This document shows, one piece after another, positions 25,062 to 33,259 of a DNA stretch of 64,000 nt (its first letter is position 1; the number at the start of each line of letters is the position of its first letter). Both the position numbers and the translations under genes were made by a program. The stretch comes from a virus. The DNA is taken from IMG/VR virus record IMGVR_UViG_3300017991_000091, positions 1-64,000 of that record; one strand, given 5' to 3'. The notes beneath the pieces were generated by a model. The model worked only from the letters and a program-made list of their open reading frames with translations. It had not been told where the DNA came from and ran no database searches.

Positions 25062-26252
25062 TTATCCTTTTCCAGGAGTTTTAGCTTCTTTAGATACCTC
25101 AATTCCTTTATATTTCTTTTTAACCGCATTGGCAACCTTAGTTACCAAGGTCTTTAAGGATCCATCGTACCACTTAGGAGAAGATTTATATTGATTGGCT
25201 CGGGCTAAAGCATTCCTTGCCTGCTTTTCCGAATTAATAGGGAAGTGGTCCTTATCATCCTTCACTTTGGGGGATTCGGCCGGAAACACCACATCACCCC
25301 GATTCCGGGTCTTTGCCTTTGGATCTTTCTTTGCTTCATCAATCTTAAATTCTACATCAGAATCCAGGGCGGTATCAATCATCTCTTGGAGGTTATCGTC
25401 CATAATAAATTCAGAGTGGTCCTCTTTAGATTCTTCCATCTCATCATCTACATATCCAATTTTAGCAAGTTCCTTAGCTCTCTTTTCATCCCTAGAGATT
25501 CCAATTCCACCCTCCTCATGTTCAAGAGTCACCTCTCCTTCGGATTTTAGAGTATTTATAATTTCATCTGCACCTAAATCGGGATTAAATGAAATAGCTC
25601 CTTGGACAAGCCGTAAAGCATCATTCTCCAAATCCCCGGACTCCTCCTGAAGAACCTCTTCAATCTCCGGTAAAGTGGCTGTTCCTTCCTTTTGTGATTC
25701 GATTCCACCATATCTTTGACCTAATGCAGAATAAACATAAAAGATATCCTCAGATTCATTTACTTTGGACTCTTCCATCCCATCATCTACATCAACTGCA
25801 GGCATACCCAAACCCGTATTTCCCGGCTCAGTTTCAACCTCCTCAGGTTCCGAGACGGCCGCCTTGACTTGACTCAGACGAGAAACCAAATCTTGTGCTT
25901 CAATATAGTCACCAGAGTCCAAAGCTTCCTTTGCTTTCGTGATAAGGGATTTGACCTCCTCCGCCACATCTTCGCCCTCTGTCAGCTTTTTAATCTTTTC
26001 GGCCTCATCCTGACCATAGTCGCCCTTCTTATCGCTGGTGGGATCAATACCTTCCTCGGTCTTTGTCTCCTTCGATTCCTCCCTCTCTCCCATCTTTTGG
26101 AGTTTTGTGTCCTTCTTTCCATCCCCTTTGAGTTCCTTCGGACTTTTAGTTTTCAAGGGATCCTTGGCTTTACTGTCCTTAGACTCAGCAGTTTCCACCT
26201 TCTGAGAAATACTTTCTAACATATCACCAAATAATGCGTCTCGACCTTCCAT
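25062..26252 (-). CDS. Acidic head protein with C-terminal HFPI/ARNALARANQY module
   Basis: A 396-residue acidic, lysine/glutamate-rich protein. Residues 1-160 are low-complexity with several ESK-type motifs (AESKDSK, REESKETK, MEESKVNES). The C-terminal 70 residues contain HFPINSEKQARNALARANQY followed by WYDGSLKTLVTKVANAVKKK, a module found at the ends of phage protease or capsid-region proteins (DUF6582-like, from memory). It starts with MEGRDALFGDMLES. Probably a prohead-core or capsid-associated protein. Confidence 0.65.
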   Translation of the reverse strand: MEGRDALFGDMLESISQKVETAESKDSKAKDPLKTKSPKELKGDGKKDTKLQKMGEREESKETKTEEGIDPTSDKKGDYGQDEAEKIKKLTEGEDVAEEVKSLITKAKEALDSGDYIEAQDLVSRLSQVKAAVSEPEEVETEPGNTGLGMPAVDVDDGMEESKVNESEDIFYVYSALGQRYGGIESQKEGTATLPEIEEVLQEESGDLENDALRLVQGAISFNPDLGADEIINTLKSEGEVTLEHEEGGIGISRDEKRAKELAKIGYVDDEMEESKEDHSEFIMDDNLQEMIDTALDSDVEFKIDEAKKDPKAKTRNRGDVVFPAESPKVKDDKDHFPINSEKQARNALARANQYKSSPKWYDGSLKTLVTKVANAVKKKYKGIEVSKEAKTPGKG

Positions 26253-26260
26253 AATATCTC

Positions 26261-26503
26261 CTACTGAATATTCTCTACCCCAAGAATATGAAATATCTTT
26301 TCCGTATTCTTTTCCTTTACTGCTTGTTTCAATTCATATTTACTTTCATCAGAAAGATCATCAATTGCTCTTCCTAACTCATCTTCATCAAAAGTGGCCA
26401 AACTCATTTTATCCAGCAATTTGTCAATCTTCCGGACCAGACTTTGAGTATCCACTTCCTCTTCCAACTTTTTATTTATATCATTTAAGGTTTCCTCAAA
26501 CAT
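26261..26503 (-). CDS. Small acidic helical protein
   Basis: An 80-residue, wholly helical acidic protein beginning MFEETLNDINKKLEEE, another instance of the MF-x-x start. It may form a coiled coil. It sits upstream of the acidic head protein. Function unknown. Confidence 0.6.
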   Translation of the reverse strand: MFEETLNDINKKLEEEVDTQSLVRKIDKLLDKMSLATFDEDELGRAIDDLSDESKYELKQAVKEKNTEKIFHILGVENIQ

Positions 26504-26504
26504 A

Positions 26505-26897
26505 CTAGAGTCCGTAAATCAATTCACTCTGCTTTTCCAATAGAATAGGGAGGAGGATTCCATATTCTTTTCGTCCTGACTCCATCTCGATAATGCAATG
26601 TGTCAATAGAGAGGAGATCCCCTTGATCTTGATAAGAGGACTTACCCCATCCTTCTCATGAATCTGGCGGAGAGTCTTATACACTGACTTCCCCTTTAAC
26701 TTAGCCACCAAAGACTCCAAGAGTTGATCTTTAGTGGGAAGCCTATCCAGCATATTTGAGCAGGACACCAGATTTCCCTGGGATAGAAAGGATTCCGCCA
26801 AAGAAAGGACCGTCTGATACTGATCGGTAGCAAAGTATCTTTTGGACTCCTCTATCCTATTTCTCAAATGAATTTTCTTTTTATTCCTTGGTCCCAT
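26505..26897 (-). CDS. Hypothetical basic protein
   Basis: A 130-residue, mostly helical, basic protein (MGPRNKKKIHLRNRIEESKR) overlapping the upstream gene by 17 bases. It might be a small chaperone or assembly cofactor; there is no identifying motif. Confidence 0.55.
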   Translation of the reverse strand: MGPRNKKKIHLRNRIEESKRYFATDQYQTVLSLAESFLSQGNLVSCSNMLDRLPTKDQLLESLVAKLKGKSVYKTLRQIHEKDGVSPLIKIKGISSLLTHCIIEMESGRKEYGILLPILLEKQSELIYGL

Positions 26898-27300
26898 CTT
26901 CTACCTCTGTAGTATCCTCTTTGGGTTCAAATGGATTTTCTTTTCCTTCTAAAACTCGAAGAACCTGACCAGTAATAAGATTATTATAAGCGACTTTGGA
27001 TACTCGATCTTTCAGTTTGGTTTGTTCCTCCGAACTTAAATCAACAACTGGATCTCCATGAATCCTCATAAGAAGGTCAAACATCTCTTCTCTTTCCTTT
27101 GGAGATTTTTTGGCGTCCTCCTGCATTGGGGTTTGTAGAGCAGCAGACACGATCGATCGAATTGTTAAATCTACTTTACGAGAAGTTGATTCCAATACAA
27201 CTTTATTACAATGAGGACAAATAAGTTCCTTAGATCCAGAACTTTCTTGAATTACTTCTTTTCCTACTGTGTACAATTTTCTACTGAAATCTACTAACAT
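26881..27300 (-). CDS. Hypothetical protein with one CxxC knuckle
   Basis: A 139-residue protein with CPHCNKVVLES near residue 24 and a helical remainder; the C-terminus is acidic. A second cysteine pair is absent, so any metal binding would need a dimer. The place in T4-like phages would suit a baseplate or packaging accessory, but no homology is visible. Confidence 0.55.
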   Translation of the reverse strand: MLVDFSRKLYTVGKEVIQESSGSKELICPHCNKVVLESTSRKVDLTIRSIVSAALQTPMQEDAKKSPKEREEMFDLLMRIHGDPVVDLSSEEQTKLKDRVSKVAYNNLITGQVLRVLEGKENPFEPKEDTTEVEDGTKE

Positions 27301-27355
27301 CTTCTTCTCTCCTAAACAGGATTATAAATGTTTATATTAATTTAGGAACTTAACT

Positions 27356-27871
27356 TTAAATTCCCATTTTAACTGATTGACTTGAAGAGTCAAACCACAA
27401 TTCGCTGGAAGATGCTCCAGCATCCTGTTGACTCGTTCCAGACTTAAGATTAAACATATACACACCACCATCCGATGCGACTCTTATTTGAACGGCATTG
27501 CCCGTACAAAGTTCAAAAGGTCTGTTGTCCGGATGTACGGTTAACACGCAAGCATGTGGAGATGTTCCTTGATTAATCCCACCACCAACACTATTTTCCA
27601 CACCAAAATATGTATTGGAACCTTGGCCTCCCTCATCCCTAAAGTTAATATAGCAATGTTTTCCAGATTTAGATTCTAATCGAACACAAAGATAATCCTC
27701 AGGATTTTGAACCTCAAATGTGCATATTGGAGCATTCGTATTAATTCCTACTCTTCGGTTATTAATATCAACCTGAACTGTTGGATTAGCTTGAAAATCC
27801 TGAATTTGAAGGAATGAAGTTTCCTCGTTTTCAGGACGAACAAAAATAACATTTTCTTCTATAATTTTCAT
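27356..27871 (-). CDS. Tail-fibre-like receptor-binding region protein
   Basis: About 171 residues from the ATG at 27871, which has GGAAAAG upstream; an in-frame ATG at 27904 is less well placed. It contains VDINNRRVGINTNAPICTFEVQ, the repeat seen in many phage tail-fibre and tailspike proteins (VGI-x-T-x-x-P), and ends with strands typical of fibre tips (LWFDSSSQSVKMGI). Probably part of the adsorption apparatus. Confidence 0.75.
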   Translation of the reverse strand: MKIIEENVIFVRPENEETSFLQIQDFQANPTVQVDINNRRVGINTNAPICTFEVQNPEDYLCVRLESKSGKHCYINFRDEGGQGSNTYFGVENSVGGGINQGTSPHACVLTVHPDNRPFELCTGNAVQIRVASDGGVYMFNLKSGTSQQDAGASSSELWFDSSSQSVKMGI

Positions 27872-27918
27872 ATCTTTTCCGTTCTTATATTCTAATATAA
27901 ACAATTTTATAATCCTAT

Positions 27919-29157
27919 TTAAGAAATAGCTGTGACAATACCACCAACAACGGTTATATTTGTAACCAATCCATTGAAATCAGCCCCATTATCAGCTTCT
28001 ATTGTTCCAGCAGTGAAGTTACCGGGGACATCGACGTCACCATTTGATAAATCTACATCGAGTCTTGTGGTAGCGACGGTTCGTGCGTCATTTATAGTTT
28101 GCACTTCCCAATGATCGCCGTCCACGATAAAACGTCCTTCTTTTGAATTAGCGGTAGCCCCGCTATCAAACAGACTTATTGAAGCTTGGGAGGTGCCAGA
28201 AAGCTGCAATTCTGGCGTAGCCGTTGACCCATTTGCTTTAACTCTAGAATTAGCCCATCCAGAAGAAGAAATATAAGGAATATAATCATCTGTTATATTG
28301 GTTAGATCACCACCTGCAAATGTAGGAGTTCCAGTTTGAGTTACATCCTGATCTATGTAAGAATGATCGGTCCCATTATTTGATACATGTGTAAAAGCAG
28401 AATCCCAATTTGAATTTTCTGCGACGGACACATGAACACTATCACCACCTGCAATTTGAGAATGATCATATGCTGTCTTTGCATTAGCTATAGTGAGTGA
28501 ATTACTACCATCCGTAAGACTGTTTTGTATGTTAATATTACCCCCAGCTTCTACTGTCATCCTTATAGCATTACTGGTGGCAAAGTGGATTGGTGTATTT
28601 TCGAAATTACACAAAGAGAAAGAATAATCAACACTACCTGCTGGTAGTGTACCAGGCGATCCATTAAAGCCCAGATAAAAATTAACATTAGTTGGTCCCG
28701 TATCTCTAAACCGGAAATATCCTGCAGAGTCTACTGCTGAATTTACCTGATTAAAGCATGTACCACTGGCATTCGTCAAGATTTGGCTTGTAAATGTTGG
28801 AGTATCCCCCTCACCTACTCCCAAGCTGTTTCTGGCAGTAGATCCGAATTCGACTACCCATCCTGCAGCACTGCCCACAATAAAATTACCATCAGAACTA
28901 TCTAATCCGGCTAAAGTTGTCAGATTAGAATCATAAGCTTGGATATCAGATCCAATTGCTAATTGTAACTTTGATCTCGCAGAGGCCCCCGAGTAAACAT
29001 TACATTCCCCTCCCTCGATATACATCATGCCCAGAAGGCCAGAAAGATCAATATCGGCACCACCCGCCTGCAAATCAACTTTCCCATTCCCGTCTTGATC
29101 AAAGTCCGAATAAGTCCTTTGATTTATTACGGAATCGTTATTATCACCAAATCCCAT
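27919..29157 (-). CDS. Tail fibre protein
   Basis: A 412-residue glycine-, serine- and asparagine-rich beta protein. Residues about 60-85 hold ARSKLQLAIGSDIQAYDSNL, a sequence typical of phage tail fibres; the same fibre-type pattern (ARNSLGVGEGDTPTF) follows. An N-terminal aspartate-rich loop (DFDQDGNGKVDL) resembles a calcium-binding turn. With the gene at 27356 it probably forms the fibre; no chaperone or peptidase domain is evident. Confidence 0.8.
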   Translation of the reverse strand: MGFGDNNDSVINQRTYSDFDQDGNGKVDLQAGGADIDLSGLLGMMYIEGGECNVYSGASARSKLQLAIGSDIQAYDSNLTTLAGLDSSDGNFIVGSAAGWVVEFGSTARNSLGVGEGDTPTFTSQILTNASGTCFNQVNSAVDSAGYFRFRDTGPTNVNFYLGFNGSPGTLPAGSVDYSFSLCNFENTPIHFATSNAIRMTVEAGGNINIQNSLTDGSNSLTIANAKTAYDHSQIAGGDSVHVSVAENSNWDSAFTHVSNNGTDHSYIDQDVTQTGTPTFAGGDLTNITDDYIPYISSSGWANSRVKANGSTATPELQLSGTSQASISLFDSGATANSKEGRFIVDGDHWEVQTINDARTVATTRLDVDLSNGDVDVPGNFTAGTIEADNGADFNGLVTNITVVGGIVTAIS

Positions 29158-29177
29158 TTTATCTTCCTGTGAAACCT

Positions 29178-30098
29178 TTAAATGTCCTCATACATCTTCT
29201 TGATTAGTATGGGTATTGTCCTTTTGATTACATTTACTGGAACAAAGAAACTTAATCCATCAGAATTCAGGACCCCCCAAGAACATATTCCATAACATCT
29301 TCCATCTAAACCAAAAACAGGACCGCCAGAATTTCCTCCATTAACTGGAGCATCTGTCTGGATATAGAATTGTTTTCTTCCCTCCCTAAAACCTTCATGA
29401 CAAAGACGACTAAGAATTCCTTTAGTTACAGAATGCTCATATCCGTGAGGGTTTCCAATAACAATCATTTCTTGACCAAAATTCAGATCTGTAAGGTTGC
29501 CCAGGGAAATTGGTGTATACTTACGACAACCCTTTGGAAAATCCACTTTTATTATTCCAAGATCGACTTCACCCGATTCCAAATTAAGGTAGGACGAATC
29601 CAAAATTTCCAGGATACTCCCATCAGCCATTCGGACACGGATATCCTTTACTCTACCCATATCCAAATTCAACATATGTCCCGCAGTAAGAATAAGTCCT
29701 TGATTGTTTAAAACAACCCCGGTTCCACCAATCATCCATTCATACTCTCCGGCGGACCCATATTGACCCCATTTCTCCACCAAACCCTCAATACTAACAA
29801 GGGAAAAGTATGTATCCTTATATACTCTATTCACCTGATCAGATTGAAGATCCAGCATTGTATTTGTGTATTCAATAGCTCCTTTGGATACTGACTCTAT
29901 GAGGGCTTTGCTTTCTAATTTACTTCTCTGATTCATTTCATGGACCGCAGAGAAACCTTTAGATACAAAATGTGCTATATCAAGATCCCTTTGGATCATT
30001 TCCTCTTGGAGATTTACTACATCCTTTTTTATGTTCCAGATATTAAAGGCAGCGAATAAAAGGACCAATGCTAAAACTATTTGGGTTATCTTCCTCAT
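29178..30098 (-). CDS. Membrane-anchored trypsin-like serine protease
   Basis: A 306-residue protein with an N-terminal hydrophobic segment (ITQIVLALVLLFAAFNIWNI, signal anchor) and a trypsin/DegP-like domain: LILTAGHML (His), SGEVDLGIIKV (Asp) and PVNGGNSGGPVFG (Ser). No PDZ domain follows. It is probably exposed in the periplasm; the substrate is unknown. Such a protease in a phage could process virion, lysis or host envelope proteins. The start overlaps the small upstream gene (ATGA). Confidence 0.85.
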   Translation of the reverse strand: MRKITQIVLALVLLFAAFNIWNIKKDVVNLQEEMIQRDLDIAHFVSKGFSAVHEMNQRSKLESKALIESVSKGAIEYTNTMLDLQSDQVNRVYKDTYFSLVSIEGLVEKWGQYGSAGEYEWMIGGTGVVLNNQGLILTAGHMLNLDMGRVKDIRVRMADGSILEILDSSYLNLESGEVDLGIIKVDFPKGCRKYTPISLGNLTDLNFGQEMIVIGNPHGYEHSVTKGILSRLCHEGFREGRKQFYIQTDAPVNGGNSGGPVFGLDGRCYGICSWGVLNSDGLSFFVPVNVIKRTIPILIKKMYEDI

Positions 30099-30238
30099 CG
30101 ATTGGTTCTCCTTCTCTCTTTCTGTTTTTCAAAAGCTGCTGGGCACCTATCTAAATCCTTTCTTTTCCGGTAGAGGTTCTTTTCCTTACAGATCCCATCA
30201 CAGAGTTTTCCATTACATGCACAAAGTAACTTAGACAT
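30095..30238 (-). CDS. Cysteine-rich miniprotein
   Basis: A 47-residue basic protein with five cysteines (LLCACNGKLCDGICKEK, and a later C), likely metal-binding or disulfide-bonded. Its stop overlaps the protease start (ATGA) and its start overlaps the upstream gene's end by eight bases. It is coupled to the protease; function unknown. Confidence 0.6.
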   Translation of the reverse strand: MSKLLCACNGKLCDGICKEKNLYRKRKDLDRCPAAFEKQKERRRTNR

Positions 30239-30623
30239 CTGGACCATCCTCCTGAATTTGTTCATTCTTTGGCCAATCTACTAAGGGTTTTGATTCTTCC
30301 TTCTTAGTGGACTTACTAATAATATAAAGTATATGATGTGCAAAATTTTTGGCGGTTGATCCAGACATACATACCATAGAAGTCCATAAAGATTTACCCC
30401 TCAAAATTCTCCAGGCATATTTAATCCTTTGCCTGTAAGCCAATCCCTTATCCTTTTCCAAAGGAGTACAATGTTCCCAGAAGGCTAAGTTAATAAATGG
30501 AGCATCGGCACAATCACAGAAATCTTCATCATCTTCTACCGACACAGCTACTCCTTCCGATCCGCAATCGCAAGGGAACACTTTGGTAGGTAACCATCTA
30601 CCTTCATCATCTTGCTGCATCAT
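30231..30623 (-). CDS. Conserved phage protein with CDCxxxG start
   Basis: A 130-residue protein with PCDCGSEGVAV near residue 18, CDCADAPFINLAFWE and YRQRIKYAWRILRGKSLW. This combination (N-terminal C-x-C-x-S/G, central 'lrya-W-R-i-L-r-G-k') recurs in small uncharacterised phage proteins as I remember them. Translation may begin at the second of two ATG codons. Possibly a zinc-binding regulator. Confidence 0.55.
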   Translation of the reverse strand: MMQQDDEGRWLPTKVFPCDCGSEGVAVSVEDDEDFCDCADAPFINLAFWEHCTPLEKDKGLAYRQRIKYAWRILRGKSLWTSMVCMSGSTAKNFAHHILYIISKSTKKEESKPLVDWPKNEQIQEDGPDV

Positions 30624-30762
30624 CTTCTTCTCTCATCCTTTCCCTACATCTTTTACAATATCGGATACAAAAGTGCCCAGATGTATTCTCCTTATAACCG
30701 CATCTGGGGCAAACCCAATCCTTTCGGACTTCCCAATACATGCCCCCTTTCCCAGAAGACAT
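30607..30762 (-). CDS. Zinc-ribbon miniprotein
   Basis: A 51-residue protein with CPRCGYKENTSGHFC and a following CKRCRERM, a compact zinc ribbon. The end overlaps the next start by 17 bases. Function unknown; possibly nucleic-acid- or protein-binding. Confidence 0.65.
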   Translation of the reverse strand: MSSGKGGMYWEVRKDWVCPRCGYKENTSGHFCIRYCKRCRERMREEDDAAR

Positions 30763-30773
30763 CACATAACTCC

Positions 30774-31541
30774 TTACAGAATATCCAATCGGAGTTCTTC
30801 AAGAACATCCAAATCATTTCCATCACAAAGGCGGATTCTGGAGTCAGTAAGTTCTATGAAAGTGGGATATGCTTCATCCGTCCATGCTCCCGTATTTGCA
30901 TATATCCTTTTCTTACCCTCTTCCTCAATAACAGAAAGTTCTGGTTCATGGGTATGACCAAAGATACTAATAGGAGCTAAATTGATGTCTCTTTGCTTTT
31001 GAATGGACAGAGCTAACTGATCTAAATCTCCTCGGCTATGTGCATTATTTTGAATGGTGGCGGACTCTACCAGAAAATCACCGAACTTCTCCTTCATCTT
31101 CAATAACCAAGTATCCATATCTGGGTGAACCCATCGTTCCAGTTCCCCCACTAAGACTGTGATATACTTTCCGATGGGCCACTTCAAGTTGAACAGCGGA
31201 TTTTTGAATCTATTGAATTGATCATACTGATGACCATGGAGAGCCACAATTTTTTCACCCTCATATATTTCTGGACATAGTCTAGAGAAAGGGATATAGT
31301 CATGATTTCCATAGATATGGGTGACATTTTTCATGCCTTGAAGTTTTTGAATGATTGCTGGATGGGACCAGAAAATCTTTTCCAGATCCGATTGCCAGAG
31401 TTCATATAGATCTCCAAGAATGATTAACTCTGAGGCTCTCCTATCTGCATAGTCCAGGAAGTTGAGGAAAAGATCATCCCGATGGAAATCATCTATTCCA
31501 GTTCCATCGCCTAAATGTATATCGGATATGAAGATACGCAT
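30774..31541 (-). CDS. Calcineurin-like metallophosphoesterase (LpxH-like)
   Basis: A 255-residue enzyme with the five metallophosphoesterase blocks: DIHLGDG, LGDLYELW, GNHDYIPF, ALHGHQYD and IFGHTHEP. This layout, with a D-x-H start and a late G-H-T-H, is that of the LpxH/UDP-2,3-diacylglucosamine hydrolase and related phosphatases. Substrate cannot be read from sequence; lipid A, nucleotides or RNA ends are options. It shares a TAATG junction with the upstream miniprotein. Confidence 0.85.
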   Translation of the reverse strand: MRIFISDIHLGDGTGIDDFHRDDLFLNFLDYADRRASELIILGDLYELWQSDLEKIFWSHPAIIQKLQGMKNVTHIYGNHDYIPFSRLCPEIYEGEKIVALHGHQYDQFNRFKNPLFNLKWPIGKYITVLVGELERWVHPDMDTWLLKMKEKFGDFLVESATIQNNAHSRGDLDQLALSIQKQRDINLAPISIFGHTHEPELSVIEEEGKKRIYANTGAWTDEAYPTFIELTDSRIRLCDGNDLDVLEELRLDIL

Positions 31542-31714
31542 TACGCTATATTCCCATCAAATGGAATTTGTAATTGGACTTCCTTATCCCTTCTTTTTCT
31601 GTGCTGATAACCTAGATTTGACATTCTGCAGGTCCAAAAAGGGCATTTTCGGTCCTCACACCCTTTAATTTCTTCCACATCCTTGGAGGTACAAAAAAGA
31701 CAGAAATCGTTCAT
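31541..31714 (-). CDS. Cysteine-rich zinc-type miniprotein
   Basis: A 57-residue protein, CLFCTSKDVEEIKGC then CPFWTCRM, consistent with a small zinc-binding fold. First gene of an operon preceded by a TATAAATA box at 31789. Its stop overlaps the phosphoesterase start (TAATG). Confidence 0.65.
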   Translation of the reverse strand: MNDFCLFCTSKDVEEIKGCEDRKCPFWTCRMSNLGYQHRKRRDKEVQLQIPFDGNIA

Positions 31715-31788
31715 TGGCTTGAGCTTACTCCCTTCCTTTCCCTAAGAAAGACTGAATCTCAACTAGGGAATATAGTACCGCGTGCCTC

Positions 31789-31796
31789 TATTTATA
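31789..31796 (-). promoter_or_regulatory. T4-late-like promoter box TATAAATA
   Basis: On the minus strand TATAAATA follows CATTATACAA and lies about 75 bases before the operon that starts at 31714. This is an intergenic match, as at 12621-12628. Confidence 0.5.
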
Positions 31797-31819
31797 TTGT
31801 ATAATGGCCTTTTGTTTTG

Positions 31820-31939
31820 TTACTTTTCCTGATTTTGTTGGCTTTTTTCTTCCCTTTGCTTTTCTGATTCATCCTTCATCTGCCTACAGACTACGGTACT
31901 AAATATATCCATCTCTTCTAAGTATACTTTTTCACCCAT
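31820..31939 (-). CDS. Very small charged protein
   Basis: A 39-residue frame (MGEKVYLEEMDIFSTVVCRQ) whose ATG overlaps the cupin gene's stop (ATGGGTGA), ending in a lysine/glutamine-rich tail. Overlap and codon pattern suggest a gene, but the length gives little certainty. Confidence 0.4.
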   Translation of the reverse strand: MGEKVYLEEMDIFSTVVCRQMKDESEKQREEKSQQNQEK

Positions 31940-32321
31940 CATTCTTCTCCAAATCTTCGTAGATTACTGGTCCTACCCTACCAGCAAGCTTACCTATAAA
32001 TCCAACTGATTCCCTTTGGATATCATTTTCATCATATCTTACAAACATCACTTCAATGCAAATAGTCTCCTCTGAGGCCTGAAACTGATGCTTTGTTCCG
32101 GCAAAGACTGTAAAACTGTGCCCAGGTGACAGGACCGAGTCGCCTTTATCTGTCTTTATCTTCAACTGTCCTGAAATCACATGGAACACATTATGCTTTG
32201 CTTTATGAGTATGTAGGGAACAAGTCCCACCCTTCTTTATTTTTAGTACATTAACGCTACAGAGATCATTGTTGTAGATCTCGTCATTCGTTCCCCAGAT
32301 TTTCGGCCAACAGTTGGACAT
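31932..32321 (-). CDS. Cupin-domain protein (sugar isomerase-like)
   Basis: A 129-residue single-domain cupin from the ATG at 32321: motif 1 is CSLHTHKAKHNVFHVISGQL (histidine metal ligands and glycine), motif 2 is PGHSFTVFAGTKHQFQA. It resembles the cupin half of mannose-6-phosphate isomerase/GDP-mannose pyrophosphorylase-type proteins. A role in sugar-nucleotide or small-molecule chemistry is likely, substrate unknown. The start overlaps the stop of the tiny membrane gene upstream (TGATG). Confidence 0.8.
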   Translation of the reverse strand: MSNCWPKIWGTNDEIYNNDLCSVNVLKIKKGGTCSLHTHKAKHNVFHVISGQLKIKTDKGDSVLSPGHSFTVFAGTKHQFQASEETICIEVMFVRYDENDIQRESVGFIGKLAGRVGPVIYEDLEKNDG

Positions 32322-32419
32322 CACTTCTCCCTAAATAAATCCCAAGTCCTTAATACCATATATACATAGTAGGGCACAACCAGAGCAACCAATAAATTTT
32401 CAATTGGGTTGATCTCCAT
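32321..32419 (-). CDS. Tiny single-span membrane protein
   Basis: A 32-residue frame with one hydrophobic helix (NLLVALVVPYYVYMVLRTW). The stop overlaps the cupin start (TGATG) and it begins 10 bases after the preceding gene, so it fits the coupled operon. Could be a lysis-related or membrane-targeting peptide. Confidence 0.5.
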   Translation of the reverse strand: MEINPIENLLVALVVPYYVYMVLRTWDLFREK

Positions 32420-32429
32420 TAAGAACCGA

Positions 32430-33065
32430 CTATCCCTTTCGTGCCACTTGATACTTTACAACTACCTGATTTCCACCATTAAAGTTCTTGGCCGCCAATC
32501 GGCACTTTCCATTCTCATAGATTACACCGGAGATCATTTCTCCTTGGATATTCCCACCCGGAGTGCCTGTGGAAATTACTTCACCTGACATAGTATGAAT
32601 TGTGATTTGGCCCCTGTTCACTATTTTCAAACCAGGATCAGTAAATAGGTCCCCGGTAAATCCACTATCAGAAAGGTTTAAAGTGGACTCCTTTGGCTGT
32701 GCTTCACCTACTGTTCCTATTGGCGGAGCGATGGTACTAGGTTGTTGGATTGGAATACCTTCCTGGGGAGGTGGTGGAGATATTGGAACTATCCTACCAC
32801 TCTTCTTCTGATTAAGATCAGGAGGACTGGGCATCTCATCTTTTAGGACTTCCAGGATATCTCCTACCCTGGTTTTAAAAGTATTAAAGTCCATACTATC
32901 ATGGAAAGTTCCATGAGGTGTAACCACATCCATTCCTTCGATTTCCCCTTTATCATTCCTATGGGCACAAATGGCCTTGACTTCTGAAGTTAGAACGAAG
33001 GAGGATTCCAGTTCTGTAAAGTTCTTCAGTAGCCGTGCCAATTTAGTTACGTTTGATTTATCCAT
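32430..33065 (-). CDS. Hypothetical protein with proline-rich linker
   Basis: A 211-residue protein: an N-terminal helical/beta part of about 80 residues, a proline-rich linker (IVPISPPPPQEGIPIQQPS) and a C-terminal beta domain (GKCRLAAKNFNGGNQVVVKY). This resembles bipartite phage structural accessory proteins. No signal peptide. Not recognised. Confidence 0.55.
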   Translation of the reverse strand: MDKSNVTKLARLLKNFTELESSFVLTSEVKAICAHRNDKGEIEGMDVVTPHGTFHDSMDFNTFKTRVGDILEVLKDEMPSPPDLNQKKSGRIVPISPPPPQEGIPIQQPSTIAPPIGTVGEAQPKESTLNLSDSGFTGDLFTDPGLKIVNRGQITIHTMSGEVISTGTPGGNIQGEMISGVIYENGKCRLAAKNFNGGNQVVVKYQVARKG

Positions 33066-33096
33066 GCTTCTTCTCCAATTACAGATTACATGAAAG

Positions 33097-33234
33097 TTAC
33101 ACTACCATCATTCCGGGAGGATTATGTTGTGGATGCAGACAAGGTTTTGGTGGTACCCAAGTTCCATTTGGATGCCAATTATCCTTTATCTTTCCAAACT
33201 GAGACCAATCTACATTGGCTATCGCATCATACAT
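33097..33234 (-). CDS. Small protein
   Basis: A 45-residue frame (MYDAIANVDWSQFGKIKDNW) preceded by AGGAG with proper spacing and filling a 190-base gap; the end is proline- and histidine-rich. Probably real; function unknown. Confidence 0.5.
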   Translation of the reverse strand: MYDAIANVDWSQFGKIKDNWHPNGTWVPPKPCLHPQHNPPGMMVV

Positions 33235-33259
33235 TTTGTTCTCCTAAAAGTAAAAGAGG

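Noticed and set aside
26473-26480. TATAAATA (minus strand) as a late promoter
   Set aside because: It lies inside the coding sequence of the gene at 26261-26503 and shows no operon start just downstream.
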